Assembly: GCA_036924285.1 (NCBI GenBank)
Contig: JAYKYS010000016.1
Coordinates: forward strand, 372,001-436,000
DNA length: 64,000 bases
From: Asterella californica
Lineage: Eukaryota; Streptophyta; Marchantiopsida; Marchantiales; Aytoniaceae
Direction: 5' to 3'
Below the pieces are notes generated by a model. The model was not told the DNA's origin. It worked only from the letters and a program-made list of their open reading frames with translations, and did not search any database. A program made the translations under genes and the position numbers. Of the stretch, positions 1-11,487 are shown in pieces (the first letter of the stretch is position 1; each line of letters starts with the position of its first letter).

Positions 1-111
1 TAAAGACCCCAGCTTAAGCTGCCCCCCTGCTGTCCTTATCAGCGCAGTCACTTATCAGAAGCAGGGCCTTAGCTAAGCTGCCCCCCCTCTTAAACTCTAA
101 TTCTCCTCCTT

Positions 112-592
112 CCGCCTCCGCTGTAATCTTCCGCTTCAAGCTTCTGTTGTAATCTTCCGCTTCCATTGTAGTTTTCCGCTTCCACTGTAATATTCCGCTT
201 CCGCTGTAGTTTTCCGCTTCAAGCTTCCGCGGTAATCTTCCGCTTCCGCTGTAGTTTTCCGCTTCCGCTGTAATATTCCGCTTCAAGCTTCCGCGGTAAT
301 CTTCCGCTTCCGCTGTAGTTTTCCGCTTCCGCTGTAATCTTCCGCTTCAAGCTTCCGCGGTAATCTTCCGCTTCCGCTGTAGTTTTCCGCTTCCGCTGTA
401 ATCTTCCGCTTCAAGCTTCTGTTGTAATCTTCCACTTCCACTGTAGTTTTCCGCTTCCACTGTAATATTCCGCTTCAAGCTTCCGCGATAATCTTCCGCT
501 TCCGCTGTAATCTTCCGCTTCAAGCTTCCGCGGTAATCTTCCGCTTCCGCTGTAGTTTTCCGCTTCCACTGTAATCTTTCGCTTTAATTTTA
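112..592. repeat. LTR-internal minisatellite (left copy)
   Basis: A tandem array of 19-bp units of the type CTTCCGCTTCCGCTGTAAT is mixed with 26-bp variants containing CTTCAAGCTTCCGCGG. On the minus strand it is open in more than one frame and gives a repetitive Lys/Glu/Ala-rich peptide (KRKITAEAE-like), which I regard as a by-product of the repeat and not as a gene. Confidence 0.85.
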
Positions 593-1500
593 AGACCCCA
601 TCTAAAGCTGTTCCTCTGCTGTCCTTATGCGTACATAATATTCAGCAAAAGTTTCCCGTGCCCTCGATGCCATCTTGATGCCACCCTGAATATACTACAA
701 GCCATCCAATGTAGGCCGAAGCCCCAACACTTATGAGGCTGCCCCACAGGGCTCACAGCCCCTCCATATGCGCACCAGGTATCTCCCATAGTATATTCAG
801 GATGGCATGCGGAGGCTTAGGCCAGGAAGCCCACGATTAAGGGAGATACCGGTCTCCCGCCCCTAGATATGCAGGACGTGGCTGCATATCCAACATAGAC
901 TCCCTTCCAGGAGGCCAACATGCCGGAATAGGAACCAGAGGCCAGGGGGGATTGATCCTGAGACCACTTCTCTCCTAGGCAGGCGCCCTATCACTGGGAT
1001 GGCCTTTGGTTCCGTTCAAGAAGGTAAAAACTTTTGTACATATGTTTACTTGAAGAAATTTTTCTGTAAGATCTTTACTAGTCTTTCCTATACTAAGTTC
1101 TCTATACAACTCCGTTTTTAATGAACAAGGAGTCAAAACTATAGTATTTGTGAACACCTACACGCTCACGCTATCCGATTCTGAGTTCGAGTCACGAACC
1201 AGAATCGACAGATTTCCCTCTTTCACATATTTCACAGCCTAAAACTCGTACTAACTATTGCTTAAAACACTTTCTGTCAAAACTAGAAGCATGAGGTCAC
1301 TCTCCTCGTCGAGCTTTGCATTCTGGTGTCTCTCGACTCCTTTAGGGGTGATATTCTAACCCAAGCTTGGGGGCAGCTTGTCAAGCATAGCCCCAGCTTA
1401 GCTCCTGCATAGCTTGTTAAGCTGCAGGGCAGCTTCCTTTACACAATATAGAAAAAAGTCTCTCTGTAATACTTTTCACTGTATAGATCTATGTACAATA
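593..1500. other. LTR body with a long-range imperfect stem
   Basis: Within the LTR, 680-697 pairs with 789-806 (17 of 18 positions), and GGTATCTCCC at 778-787 pairs with GGGAGATACC at 841-850. The same sequences recur in the right LTR. No gene is seen here; the short frame at 975-1157 has a near-identical copy in the other LTR and is LTR sequence. Confidence 0.5.
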
Positions 1501-1550
1501 CGACATTCACCCTTTCCAAACCTGCACATCCTCTGGTATGCGCCAATCCG

Positions 1551-3263
1551 TCACCGATCCTCGTGGTCCTCCGAATCGTCCTCGCTCTCTTCGACCGTCT
1601 CAGAAAAGTCTTCATTTGCTCCTATCTGCTCTGAACCTAAGAACTCAGCTAGCTCCACAGTCTCCCCTCTCTTCTTGAATAACTTCACTCGTTTCTCGGC
1701 AACTGGAAGCCTTAAAGGCGTGCCATCTAGCTCTTGCAAGGAATAAGTAGCATTCTGATGTACATCAAAGACAAGGTAAGGGCCAAACCACCTTCTCGAA
1801 AACTTTCGAATTGTAGAGTGTTGGTTCTCCAATGTGCTGTCGTATACCAACACCCAGTCCCCAACTTGTATCGGTTTTGGTCGTAGTCTATGAGTCTTAT
1901 CAAACCTCTCCTTGTTCCCAAGTCGAGCCGCCTTCAACCGTCGCTGCGCTTCAGAGAGATCCTCCTCTCTACATTCTAGCTGTCTGATTCGTAGTGAGAG
2001 AAGCTGCACACGGTCCACATTGTCCTCCCATGGCAAGGTAGCCCAGGTAGGATAGTCTTCTTCTGCTGGCATCATCGGTTTTTGTCCTAGCATTAACTCA
2101 ACAGGCATGTACCCTGTAGTAGAACAATGAGTTGTTCTATCCGCCCATAAAGCAAAAGGGAGTAACCTAGGCCACTCTCTATGCTTACCATCACACGCCT
2201 TCACCAAAGCCTGTACTATCGATGGATGTCCTCGCTCGCTCTTGCCAATCCCTTCTGGATTCATCGCAGTAGTAAGCTTGAGCTTCACACCATATCGAGC
2301 AAAAAACTCTTTCGCTTCCGTACCACGTAGTTCTCCCCTATCTGCCCGTAGCCTTCCTACAGACCCATATCTACAGATAATATCCTCAAGAACAAACTTA
2401 CATATCCCTTCTGTGGTCTTCGTCCTTAAAGCTCGTCCTTCTACAAAGTTGGACAGGTCTTCACGAGCCAAAACCAAATATCGCATGCCCCATAACCCTA
2501 GAGGCATTACCACCAAGTCGAGAACCCACTGGAAGTGAATACAAGGCGGATAAGTTGGCACGAGACCGTCTCTATACCGCATCTTCGAATAGAACTGGCA
2601 GTGTAAGCAGGAACTGACGTAGTTCATCACATCCTGGTACAGACCTTTCCACCAATACCTTTCCTTCAACTTGACGTAGGTAGCCCAAATCCCTCGATGT
2701 CCGGCCCACAAAGTATCATGGAACTCCTTCATCAGTTGCTGCTTAGTCTGCAGATCGTCCACTACTCGTATGAACATCCCATCTCTCCTCTGTGGCCGTC
2801 TCCAAAGATACCCATCATGCAGAAGATAGTTGTAAGCTTGTTTCCTTATCTCTCTGAACTCTACTTTGCTCCATCTCTCTTGCCTCTCCAACAAGCTCAG
2901 ATAATACCCTATGTCACGAAGTCTACCTGTGTAAAGCTCCTCTCTAAACATCAACGGCTCCAAGTTCGTAGCCCGTCGATTAACCTGACATTGAGCATCC
3001 CTTCTCTCCTCTTCCTCAGCTTCTGAAATCATGACATCCTCGTCTACAAATCGAGCTCTTGACAACATATCTGCGACCATATTCTCCTTTCCTTTTATAT
3101 GCTTCAGCTCTGGGTTCAAGCTTCTAATATAGGCAATCCAACGTAACATCGCTATGTCTGGCGTGCTACAGTTGGATATCATGCCTAGTAGAGGTAGACA
3201 ATCCGTTTCTAGAACTACATGAGCACCAATCAAAAACTCACGGTCTGTCTTCATCGCTGTCAC
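1551..3263 (-). pseudogene. Element 1 RNase H C-terminal part plus integrase
   Basis: This 570-codon frame begins inside RNase H (ETDCLPLL, D21; ADMLSRA, D65). The integrase follows: a zinc-binding module with H182, H189, C219 and C222, then a catalytic core with D249, D308 and E343 (34 residues between the last two, near the D-35-E rule). A GPY/F-like motif (RRWFGPYLV) and a very acidic tail come last. No chromodomain can be recognised. Integrase inserts the cDNA into host DNA; RNase H removes the RNA template. The frame differs from that of the upstream RT because of a 7-bp tandem duplication at 3271-3284 and a nearby stop, so the polyprotein is broken here. The frame itself is uninterrupted. 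Confidence 0.9.
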
Positions 3264-3276
3264 CGCTCCTCACAAC

Positions 3277-4539
3277 TCACAACTCACGCTTCACCTGAGG
3301 ATAATCTCGTTGCCTGTCTGTCAAGATCTTAGCTCCAAACCTAGAGGTAAACCGCATACCATCCGCATCATCTTGACCTATTGCCCAGCCAATCGCCTTT
3401 GGACTAGTATCTATTGTGACCATGACAGGTCTCCCACATCCGTAGTCTACTCTTCTTAGAACAGGTAGAGACTGTAGAGCCTCCTTCAGACTATTCATAG
3501 CTTCTCGATGGACTGAGGTCCATGCAAACCTCTTACCCTTCCTCAATAATGCATACAAAGGCTCAGCAACATGGGCATAATGAGGAATGGCTAAACGATA
3601 AAATACACAAGCACCTAGAAAGCGTCGAACCTCCGTGATATTTTTACAGTCTGCCATCCTAGCTATAGCTTCAACCTTCTCGGGGTTTGGTCGCCTTCCA
3701 AAAGCACCACACAGATGTCCAACCACTAAAATCTCAGACACACCAAACTTGGACTTAGCTCCTGACAGGGTGAGATGCACCTCCTCCAGTCGAGTCAAGA
3801 TACGTTCTACATCCCTGATATGGTCTGTAACAAACCTTCTACATCCATTCGCAAGTACTACTTCATTCTTGTCTTCAACCGCGCAACCCTTTATAGGAAT
3901 ATCATCTAGAAACGGAATGGTAACATCAGGCACAAACTCCCTCAGTACCTTATGCATCGCATTCTGCATATGAGCCACCGAGTTCGTCGCTCCTTGTGGA
4001 AGAGTACACATCCGCATCAATCCCAGGGGCGTACGCATAGTAGTTAAATCTCTACTCTCCACAGCCAGCTGGAACTGATCATAACCAGAATATAGATCTC
4101 CTATCGAATAAATAGCTCTCCCTGCAAATGCCTCTGCTACCTCTTCAATCACAGGACCCGTCCCAACGTTACGTATGGTTACGTTATTCGCAGGCTGTAA
4201 GTCTTGAATAAAACGCAAAGCTCCTGACTTCTTGGTTACAGTGAACCACCTGCTAGAATATGGCCCCATAGACGGCTCAAGTATCCCCATATGTACCTTC
4301 TCTTTCAACAACTCGATGAGCTTAGGCAACAAAGCACGAGGAACTGGGATCGGTTTCAAGTCCCAAGGCACATGAGGGATTGTGAATATAACCATAGGCG
4401 CTATAACCTTTGGGTCCACACAACCTATCTCCTCTGCTGAAAAAGAGAATGCTTTACCATGCTTCACTATCATCTGCTCAAACACGGTTTTCTCGTCCTC
4501 AGTCAAGAAATCACCCCCTCCTATCTGGAGCTCCTTCAA
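3277..4539 (-). pseudogene. Element 1 reverse transcriptase and start of RNase H
   Basis: This 420-codon open stretch has no credible ATG at its 5' end (the first codon is TTG), so it is an internal part of pol. RT motifs in order are SSRWFTV (about 95), LRFIQDLQPAN (109-118), GDLYSGYDQF with catalytic D148, LPQGATNS (180-187) and FLDD (210-213), which replaces the usual YxDD. RNase H begins near residue 377 (VTIDTSP). It ends at a TGA where related copies read tryptophan. RT copies the genomic RNA into cDNA in virus-like particles. The frame is offset both from the upstream linker (4547-4909) and from the downstream RNase H/integrase. Confidence 0.9.
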
Positions 4540-4546
4540 TGTCTTC

Positions 4547-4909
4547 TCAGTAAACTGGTGTCATAGGGAGTGCACACCAGCAACTTGCTTCTCTCCCTTC
4601 ATTATTCTGCATCGGATGAGGAAAGAACTGCATGTATGTAGCAATCTCCTCATATATGCATCGAGAGTGGATAGGGATCACCACCACACTATTTTCCCCC
4701 TCCATCAATCTACTCACATTGTCTAACCAACCAATAACTGACTGTACAGACATAAACTCTTCAAACAAGCCAGAAACTACTTCGTCTTCAGGTAGAACTC
4801 CTACACGCCACAACTCTGATACCTGGTTCACCATCCATCTTTTTGTATTTTTCCTCATATCTTCAACTCTTGTAAATCGACTCCAGCCATTTGCCTCAAA
4901 CATCAGCAA
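4547..4909 (-). pseudogene. Element 1 protease-RT linker
   Basis: This 120-codon frame lies between the protease frame and the RT frame. It contains no recognised domain. Its end overlaps in sequence with the start of the RT region: the related element B reads the KFTxxTxxEL segment continuously, so a frameshift near 4545 separates the two here. I read it as the spacer between protease and RT. The corresponding spacer in elements B and C differs strongly. Confidence 0.6.
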
Positions 4910-5019
4910 TCCGGACTGCCAACTCTGTACACCACACTTGTCTCCAGACCTTTGTACATGTCTCGCTTCCAGCTCTGACGGGATCTCAACAGTAGGTTCT
5001 ACACCCCTGTCTTCCCGCT

Positions 5020-6186
5020 CTACAGGAGTGGACTGCGAAAACCCTTACATCTCTTCGTCTGAGAATCTCTAAGGGTTTGTCGGTTCCGCTCATGTCTTGA
5101 ACGAACCGTCAAAAACTGTACTGAGTACTTATCATCAGGACTCCGAACTCTGGCATAATGAGACCCATCATTCATCACCTTTGTCTCCATTCGAACAGCG
5201 GTGATGTATGGTTGGCCCAGTATGACAGGATAGGAGGCAGACGACTGTACAAAGAAATGCTGATCAACCTCTACATCTCCAATCTTCACACGCATATTAG
5301 GACAAGCTCCGTATAACTCACCCTTCTGATTATTTGCAGCTCGAAGCACCCAACCATGATTCCTTTCGATTGGCCACTGCCCCTTCTCATACACCTCTTT
5401 GGAAATGATGTTGATCTCCGACCCGTGATCCACAAGTGCAGGTACTGGCTCAGAAAGTCCCCCAAGTCGAACCTGCGTCTCAGTTGTCGCTCTTGCCCAG
5501 TGCTTCTCCTTGAAATCGCTGTCTGCGCCTAACCTTTCCTCTTCAAACTCTTCATCTTCATTCTCAATAACAGCTGGACCAGCAACCCATGCCTCATACT
5601 TATCATCTCTGAACTGATCAACACCAATAGCATCTACTGCTCCAACCATCTGACTACTTACTTGTTCAGTCAATATCTGTCTCTTTCTCTTCATGATGTC
5701 TATTATCAACTCATGAAACTCTCTCTTTGCGATACCAAGCACTTCACGAAGAGTAAACTCAACTCTAGCATCCAAAATGCGTTGTTCTAGAACAGCACGC
5801 AAGTCTGTTGTTGTCTCGATGTCTGCTGCTAACTTGTAAGCTGGAGCTTTCCCCTTCTCCTGTGCTGTAAACCTTTTCCCCCGCACTCTATCCGTAGAAG
5901 TAGGCTCTTGTGGTAAATCATGTACACCTTCCATAGGATTTACTGTAGGTGGTGGTGCTGTAGAGGTAGAGGGCATATCCTCTGCAACAGGAGACCTTCC
6001 AGTTGGTATAGTTGGTGATGGTTCTGCTGCTCTCCTTCTTGTAACTCTTCGACGATCACTGTCCTCTGGTATCCCTGCATCTAAATCAGAAGCGTCCCTT
6101 CTTTTTTTGTCTTCGATCATGGCATCTTGTTCACCACTCGTCTCTAAAAACGTCGAATAGAAGTTGCATCTATTGGGTCTCTCCAT
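5020..6186 (-). pseudogene. Element 1 gag C-terminus and retropepsin (DHG type)
   Basis: This is a 388-codon frame. The N-terminal third is charged and low in complexity. A helical segment (EQRILDARVEFTLREVLGIA) is shared with elements C and G. The aspartic protease has ALVDHGSEINIISK as its active-site motif, D-H-G in place of the usual D-S/T-G, followed by VILGQPYITAVRMETKV. Retropepsin cleaves the Gag-Pol polyprotein. The first residues overlap the end of gag in the -1 frame, around a run of five T directly followed by a TAG stop; in element C, gag and protease are one continuous frame. So either a -1 frameshift is used here or one base has been gained or lost. Confidence 0.85.
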
Positions 6187-7460
6187 CCAGTAGCTCTCCT
6201 AATGCTTTCTGCACCTCTCTTCATCATTTCAACTGAAACCTCATTAGCCTGCTCAATCATAGTTGGATTAGAGCGCACCTCAACCTTCCCAGTATACACA
6301 TCAGCCTCTGCAGAACCCGCAGTCATCGCTGTAGTATTCGCACCAGTAAGTGCTAGAAGAGAACTCCTCATTCCTCCTCTCCCAAAATACGTGTTCAGAG
6401 GCTGCCCTGTGGCGGTTAAGTACAACCTGTTATTCTGATAGTTGACTACGCCCTCTCGCAAGGCAACCGCCAAGTCTTGACAGTCTCCTCTGAGATGATC
6501 TGGACTGTCGCACCAAATACATCTCCTGGTAAAGGTTCCTCCTATAGGTCGAGCACCTGGTGCTACTGGTCGTTGGTCTCTCCTCAGGTCTGCCATCTCA
6601 ACCCTCAAATCTCTCAGCTGTTGAGTGAGTTCTTCTATCAAGTTATGTTGATTTCGATTCTCAACAGGTCGCTGCTGCTGTCTAGGTCCTCTCTGTGCTG
6701 GATTAGGTACTACAGGCGCTTCAGGTACCACTATAGGTGCTTGAGGAACCACTATAGGTGCCTGAGGAACCACTATAGGTGCTTGAGGTATTGTAGGAGG
6801 AGCTACATGAACTGGAGGAGCTACTCTCTGCTGCTCTAGTAAGGTTTCTAGCTGTAACACCATCCTACCACGACGTTGCCTAGCAAGGGTAGATACTGCT
6901 TCTTCCACTCTCCTCCAATCAGATGTAACTCCCCCTTCAGTCCCTCGATCAGCCAACATGAAACAAAGCCTATCTGCTGTGAACTCATCCAGAGCCCCCA
7001 AGAACAACTCCGTCTTCCTAGCATCCAGCGTCAATTTCTCTAGACCAGAAAGCTGAGAGTATCTCTTCTCAAACTCACGAATTACCTCATTCAATCCCAT
7101 GGAACGTCCAGGCTGACGCTCTATCCAGTCCATGAGAGTTCTTCTGGTGACTCTTTCAGAGTCCTCTTCTAGAAACTCTTCTCTCAATGCACGCTCAAAC
7201 AAAGTCCACCCACCTAGATGTCTTCTCTGTAAATTTCTCACCTTCTCTCTCAGTTTAGGGACAACAGTCAACTCAAAGCTCAGAATTGCCTCAACTTCAG
7301 GTGCCCTGACCAACTCCATCTCACCCACATACTCCTGTAGGTACCTAGTAACATCTCTTCCATCAAATCGTCCACACCGACCAACAATTGCTTGTAATGC
7401 TCTTGTGGACTTCTGCTCAGCTCCCCCAATTGCAGGCTGCTGCTGAATCAAGGCAGCCAA
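6144..7460 (-). pseudogene. Element 1 gag (capsid and nucleocapsid)
   Basis: This 438-codon frame is homologous to the gag of element C (RALQxxVGxxxxFDGxxxxxYLxxY near the start). The middle is rich in Pro/Val/Gln, with three copies of an APIVVPQ-like repeat. A CCHC zinc knuckle follows (CIWCDSPDHLRGDC, spacing C-x2-C-x4-H-x4-C). Gag forms the particle and packages RNA. The frame starts with TTG. An ATG lies upstream at 7618, 43 bases inside the primer-binding site, but in another frame, so the true start probably needs one frameshift. Confidence 0.85.
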
Positions 7461-7660
7461 CGCCTGAAGAATCTGAGACGTGTCTACAGCAGGCTGTGTT
7501 GTTGCTGTTGGACCGCTGTAGGCCCTCCTTGAGAGCCAATTCCATCTTGACCAAGAGTCCCTTGAACAGGAGCACCTTGAGCAGCAGCTACACCTTGTAC
7601 GGCAGCACTGTGATCCATCTTCTCAATTCAGTCAATTCTCCAAATCAATCACTCCAATAG

Positions 7661-7678
7661 CTCTCAGTGGAAGCACCA
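7661..7678 (-). promoter_or_regulatory. Element 1 primer-binding site
   Basis: On the minus strand the sequence after the 5' LTR (two-base spacer) is TGGTGCTTCCACTGAGAG. It begins TGG, as expected for pairing with the CCA end of a tRNA. The tRNA is not identified. It differs from the primer sites of elements B and C. Confidence 0.7.
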
Positions 7679-7680
7679 GA

Positions 7681-9805
7681 TGTCGAGTTGAGAGTCTTTC
7701 TTGGGGAGGGCGGACCTCCTGACTGTGATCGAGCAGAGAAAAATGACCAGAAAAGAAAATAGGTTGCTGCTGACGATGTGATCTCGAAACACTGCTCCTT
7801 GTGCTCACCAATTACAAAAACAAGCACTCAAACACACCCTGGGTACACACATAGGTCTCTCAAGATTCAAATAACTTTATTACAGTGTCGTCTGCACCAC
7901 CAATTTCTCCAACTGTACAGAAAATCTCTCTCTTCCTCTCATGCGCACCTGTCTTCACTCGTCAAGCCAAAAGTCTACCCAGTACGTCTCAATCCGAACC
8001 TAATAGTGAAATTCGGACCCCTGAATCTTATTCCTCTCTTTGCCTCAACTGAAACTCTCAGAAATTTGATCATGCGTCGATCAAAAGTCCTCCGTAGATT
8101 TTCAAACGATCTCTCTCAATAAAACTGCCTCCTGAGAGTAATTTCTCCTCCGTACAGTTTATTGGACGACGTCCAAGCTTAAAACTCTTGCCCCTCTTCC
8201 TACGATGGTCTCCCAATTCAATCTGTCTCCAATTTGATCTTTCCCCAGCTTCTTAGCTTCTCCTGCGTGTTCCGCTTCAGCTCTCTCCGAAAACCTTCCT
8301 TTGCAAAAAAAAACTCTCCTCCCGATCCCAAGTCGCCGCAGGTATTTTACCTAAAAGTAAAGACCCCAGCTTAAGCTGCCCCCCTGCTGTCCTTATCAGC
8401 GCAGTCACTTATCAGAAGCAGGGCCTTAGCTAAGCTGCCCCCCCTCTTAAACTCTAATTCTCCTCCTTCCGCCTCCGCTGTAATCTTCCGCTTCAAGCTT
8501 CTGTTGTAATCTTTCGCTTCCATTGTAGTTTTCCGCTTCCACTGTAATATTCCGCTTCAAGCTTCCGCGATAATCTTCCGCTTCCGCTGTAGTTTTCCGC
8601 TTCCGCTGTAATATTCCGCTTCAAGCTTCCGCAGTAATCTTCCGCTTCCGCTGTAGTTTTCCGCTTCCGCTGTAATCTTCCGCTTCAAGCTTCCGCGGTA
8701 ATCTTCCGCTTCCGCTGTAATCTTCCGCTTCAAGCTTCTGTTGTAATCTTCCGCTTCCACTGTAGTTTTCCGCTTCCACTGTAATATTCCGCTTCAAGCT
8801 TCCGCGATAATCTTCCGCTTCAAGCTTCCGCGATAATCTTCCGCTTCCGCTGTAGTTTTCCGCTTCCACTGTAATCTTTCGCTTTAATTTTAAGACCCCA
8901 TCTAAAGCTGTTCCTCTGCTGTCCTTATGCGTACATAATATTCAGCAAAAGTTTCCCGTGCCCTCGATGCCATCTTGATGCCACCCTGAATATACTACAA
9001 GCCATCCAATGTAGGCCGAAGCCCCAACACTTATGAGGCTGCCCCACAGGGCTCACAGCCCCTCCATATGCGCACCAGGTATCTCCCATAGTATATTCAG
9101 GATGGCATGCGGAGGCTTAGGCCAGGAAGCCCACGATTAAGGGAGATACCGGTCTCCCGCCCCTAGATATGCAGGACGTGGCTGCATATCCAACATAGAC
9201 TCCCTTCCAGGAGGCCAACATGCCGGAATAGGAACCAGAGGCCAGGGGGGATTGATCCTGAGACCACTTCCCTCCTAGGCAGGCGCCCTATCACTGGGAT
9301 GGCCTTTGGTTCCGTTCAAGAAGGTAAAAACTTTTGTACATATGTTTACCTGAAGAAATTTTTCTGTAAGATCTTTACTAGTCTTTCCTATACTAACTTC
9401 TCTATACAACTCCGTTTTTAATGAACAAGGAGTCAAAACTATAGTATTTGTGAACACCTACACGCTCACGCTATCCGATTCTAAGTTCGAGTCACGAACC
9501 AGAATCGACAGATTTCTCTCTTTCACATATTTCACAGCCTAAAACTCGTACTAACTATTGCTTAAAACACTTTCTGTCAAAACTAGAAGCATGAGGTCGC
9601 TCTCCTCGTCGAGCTTTGCATTCTGGTGTCTCTCGACTCCTTTAGGGGTGATATTCTAACCCAAGCTTGGGGGCAGCTTGTCAAGCATAGCCCCAGCTTA
9701 GCTCCTGCCTAGCTTGTTAAGCTGCAGGGCAGCTTCCTTTACACAATATAGAAAAAAGTCTCTCTGCAATACTTTTCACTGTATAGACCTATGTACAATA
9801 CGACA
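7681..9805 (-). repeat. Element 1 5' LTR (complete, 2125 bp)
   Basis: The LTR is bounded by TGTCG at 7681 and CGACA at 9801-9805, a perfect 5-bp terminal inverted repeat. It ends two bases from the primer-binding site. Positions 8358-9805 match the left LTR. It contains the second copy of the minisatellite (about 8470-8890), 57 bp shorter than the left array, equal to three 19-bp units. Confidence 0.93.
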
Positions 9806-11487
9806 CCGTGTGATATTAGAAACAGATTGTTTGCCTTTGTTGGGTATGATAGCAAACTGCAGTACACCAGACATAGCAATGTTGCGATGGATTGCTTATA
9901 TCCGGAGTCTAAATCCTGAGCTAAAGCATATAGCAGGGAAGGACAATCCAGTGCAGATATGTTGTCTAGGGCTCGTTATAAAGATGAGGATGAGATGTTT
10001 GCAGAGGTGGAGAATGAAGAGAAGAGAGATGTTTGGTGCCAAGTTGGTCAGCAGACTTCAGACTTGGAACCACTGCAGTTCAATGAGGAGTTCTACTCAG
10101 AAAAGTTCCGTGATATTGGATTCTATCTGAGTTCGTTATGCAGAAGAGAAGGATGGAGCGATGCAGAGTTCAAGGAGATCAGACAGAAAGTGTACAGTTA
10201 TCTTCTACGCGAAGGTTATTTGTGGAAACGTCCGAAAAGAAGAGACGGAATGCTGACTAGAGTGGTGGATGATCAACCGAAAAAGCTTAATCTGCTGAAG
10301 GAGTTTCATGATACCTTGTGGGCTCGACATCGTGGAGTATGGGCTACTTACACGAAGATGAAGGAGCGCTACTGGTGGAGGGTTTGTATCAAGACGTGGT
10401 GGACTTTGTTGAGTCGTGCCTGCACTGCCAGTTCTACTCTAAGGTCCGTTACAGAGATGGACTTGTACCTATTTATCCACCTAGTATCCATTTTCAGTGG
10501 GTTCTTGATATTGTGATGATGCCACTGGGGCTATGGAGGATGCGTTATTTGGTGTTGGCTCGAGAGGATCTTTCCAACTATGTGGAGGGACGAGCACTAC
10601 GGACGAAGAGTACAGAGAACATATGCAGATTCGTGCTTGATGATATCATCTGTCTTTACGGATCTATTGGGAGATTACGAGCAGATAGAGACGAGTTGAG
10701 AGACGCAAAAGCGAAGGAGTTATTTGCTCGTTATGGAGTAAAGCTTCAACTTACTACTGTCATGAATCCAGAGGGCATTGGTAAGAGTGAACGAGGACAC
10801 CCTTCTATTGTTCACGCTTTAGTGAAAACATGTGATGGTAGGCCTAGAGAATGGCCGAGACTACTTCCGTTTGTTTTGTGGGCTGATAGAACTACACATT
10901 GTACCACGACAGGCTATATGCCAGTTGAGCTTATGTTGGGGCAGAAACCGATCATGCCTGCTGAGGAGGACTTTCCTACGTGGGCTACGTTACCATGGGA
11001 AGATGGTTTAGATCATGTTTCACTTATTGCTCTACGTACCAAGCAGTTAGAGCAGAGGGAGGAGGATCTTGCTGAAGCACAGGAGAGGCTGAAGGTGGCT
11101 CGAGTCAGAAACAAGGAACGTTTTGACAAGACTCACCGACTACGATCAAAGCCAATACATGTTGGTGATTGGGTTCTGGTGTATGACAGCACGTCGGAGA
11201 ATCAACATTCTACACTTCGTAAGTTCTCTCGAAGATGGTTCGGGTCTTATATTGTGCTAGATGTTTATGAAAATGCCAGTTATAGTTTACGAGAGCTAGA
11301 CGGTACTCCTTTGAAGCTATCTGTGGCAAGCAAGCGTGTGAAACTATTCAAAAGACGTGAAGCATCAGTAGAGCTATTCAATTTTCTGGAGTCAGAGCAG
11401 AGGACAACAAGAGACGAAGATGTCCCGGTTACTGAAGAGGTTGAGGTGGAGGAGAGTGACGATGATGAAGAACAAGCAGAAGACTGA
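9806..11487 (+). pseudogene. Element 2 RNase H end and integrase, frameshifted
   Basis: Three overlapping frames make up one gene. The first, to about 9950, has the RNase H motif LETDCLPLL. The second, 9959-10400, has MLSRA and the integrase HH zinc half. The third, about 10376-11487, has the CC half (CLHC), the catalytic core (VLDIVMM, RADRDE, GKSERGH), the GPY/F-like RRWFGSYIV and an acidic C-terminus ending at 11487. Compared with element 1 there are two frameshifts, near 9950 and near 10376, so no working integrase can be made. Homology to element 1 is close throughout. The 5' end is the junction with the inserted LTR at 9805/9806. Confidence 0.9.

Larger units (their letters stand above)
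1..1505 (-). repeat. Element 1 3' LTR (partial at window edge)
   Basis: Positions 1-1505 match 8358-9805. By comparison with the complete right LTR, about 677 bp lie before the window. The inner edge is CGACA at 1501-1505, the complement of a TGTCG LTR start. Just inside it is a purine-rich stretch on the minus strand (about 1506-1522), the likely polypurine tract. The copy is 57 bp longer than the right LTR over the shared part, all of it within the minisatellite. Confidence 0.92.
1..9805 (-). mobile_element. Element 1: Ty3/Gypsy LTR retrotransposon, inserted in element 2
   Basis: Both LTRs are present, the left one cut by the window edge. Between them, read on the minus strand, lie a primer-binding site, gag, protease, RT/RNase H and integrase, which is Ty3/Gypsy order. 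The right LTR is 7681-9805 and the left LTR ends at 1505. Outside the internal minisatellite the two LTRs differ at nine positions over 915 bp by eye, about 1%, so the insertion is fairly recent. Despite that, the coding region is split over several frames. The right edge abuts the RNase H coding sequence of element 2, which reads on the opposite strand. The target duplication cannot be checked because the left edge is outside the window. Confidence 0.93.

Noticed and set aside
14..286. Frames with KRKITAEAE repeats as a protein gene
   Set aside because: They arise from the minisatellite and recur in several frames in the other LTR.
112..592. A repeat array with regular units, superficially CRISPR-like
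   Set aside because: There are no unique spacers; units of 19 and 26 bp follow directly on one another, and the array is inside an LTR of a plant retrotransposon.
1551..1760. Chromodomain at the end of the element 1 integrase
   Set aside because: After the GPY/F-like motif only an acidic tail is visible; the aromatic residues of a chromodomain are missing.
9714..10130. 138-codon plus-strand frame
   Set aside because: It runs across the junction between the element 1 LTR and element 2, so its first half is LTR sequence by chance.
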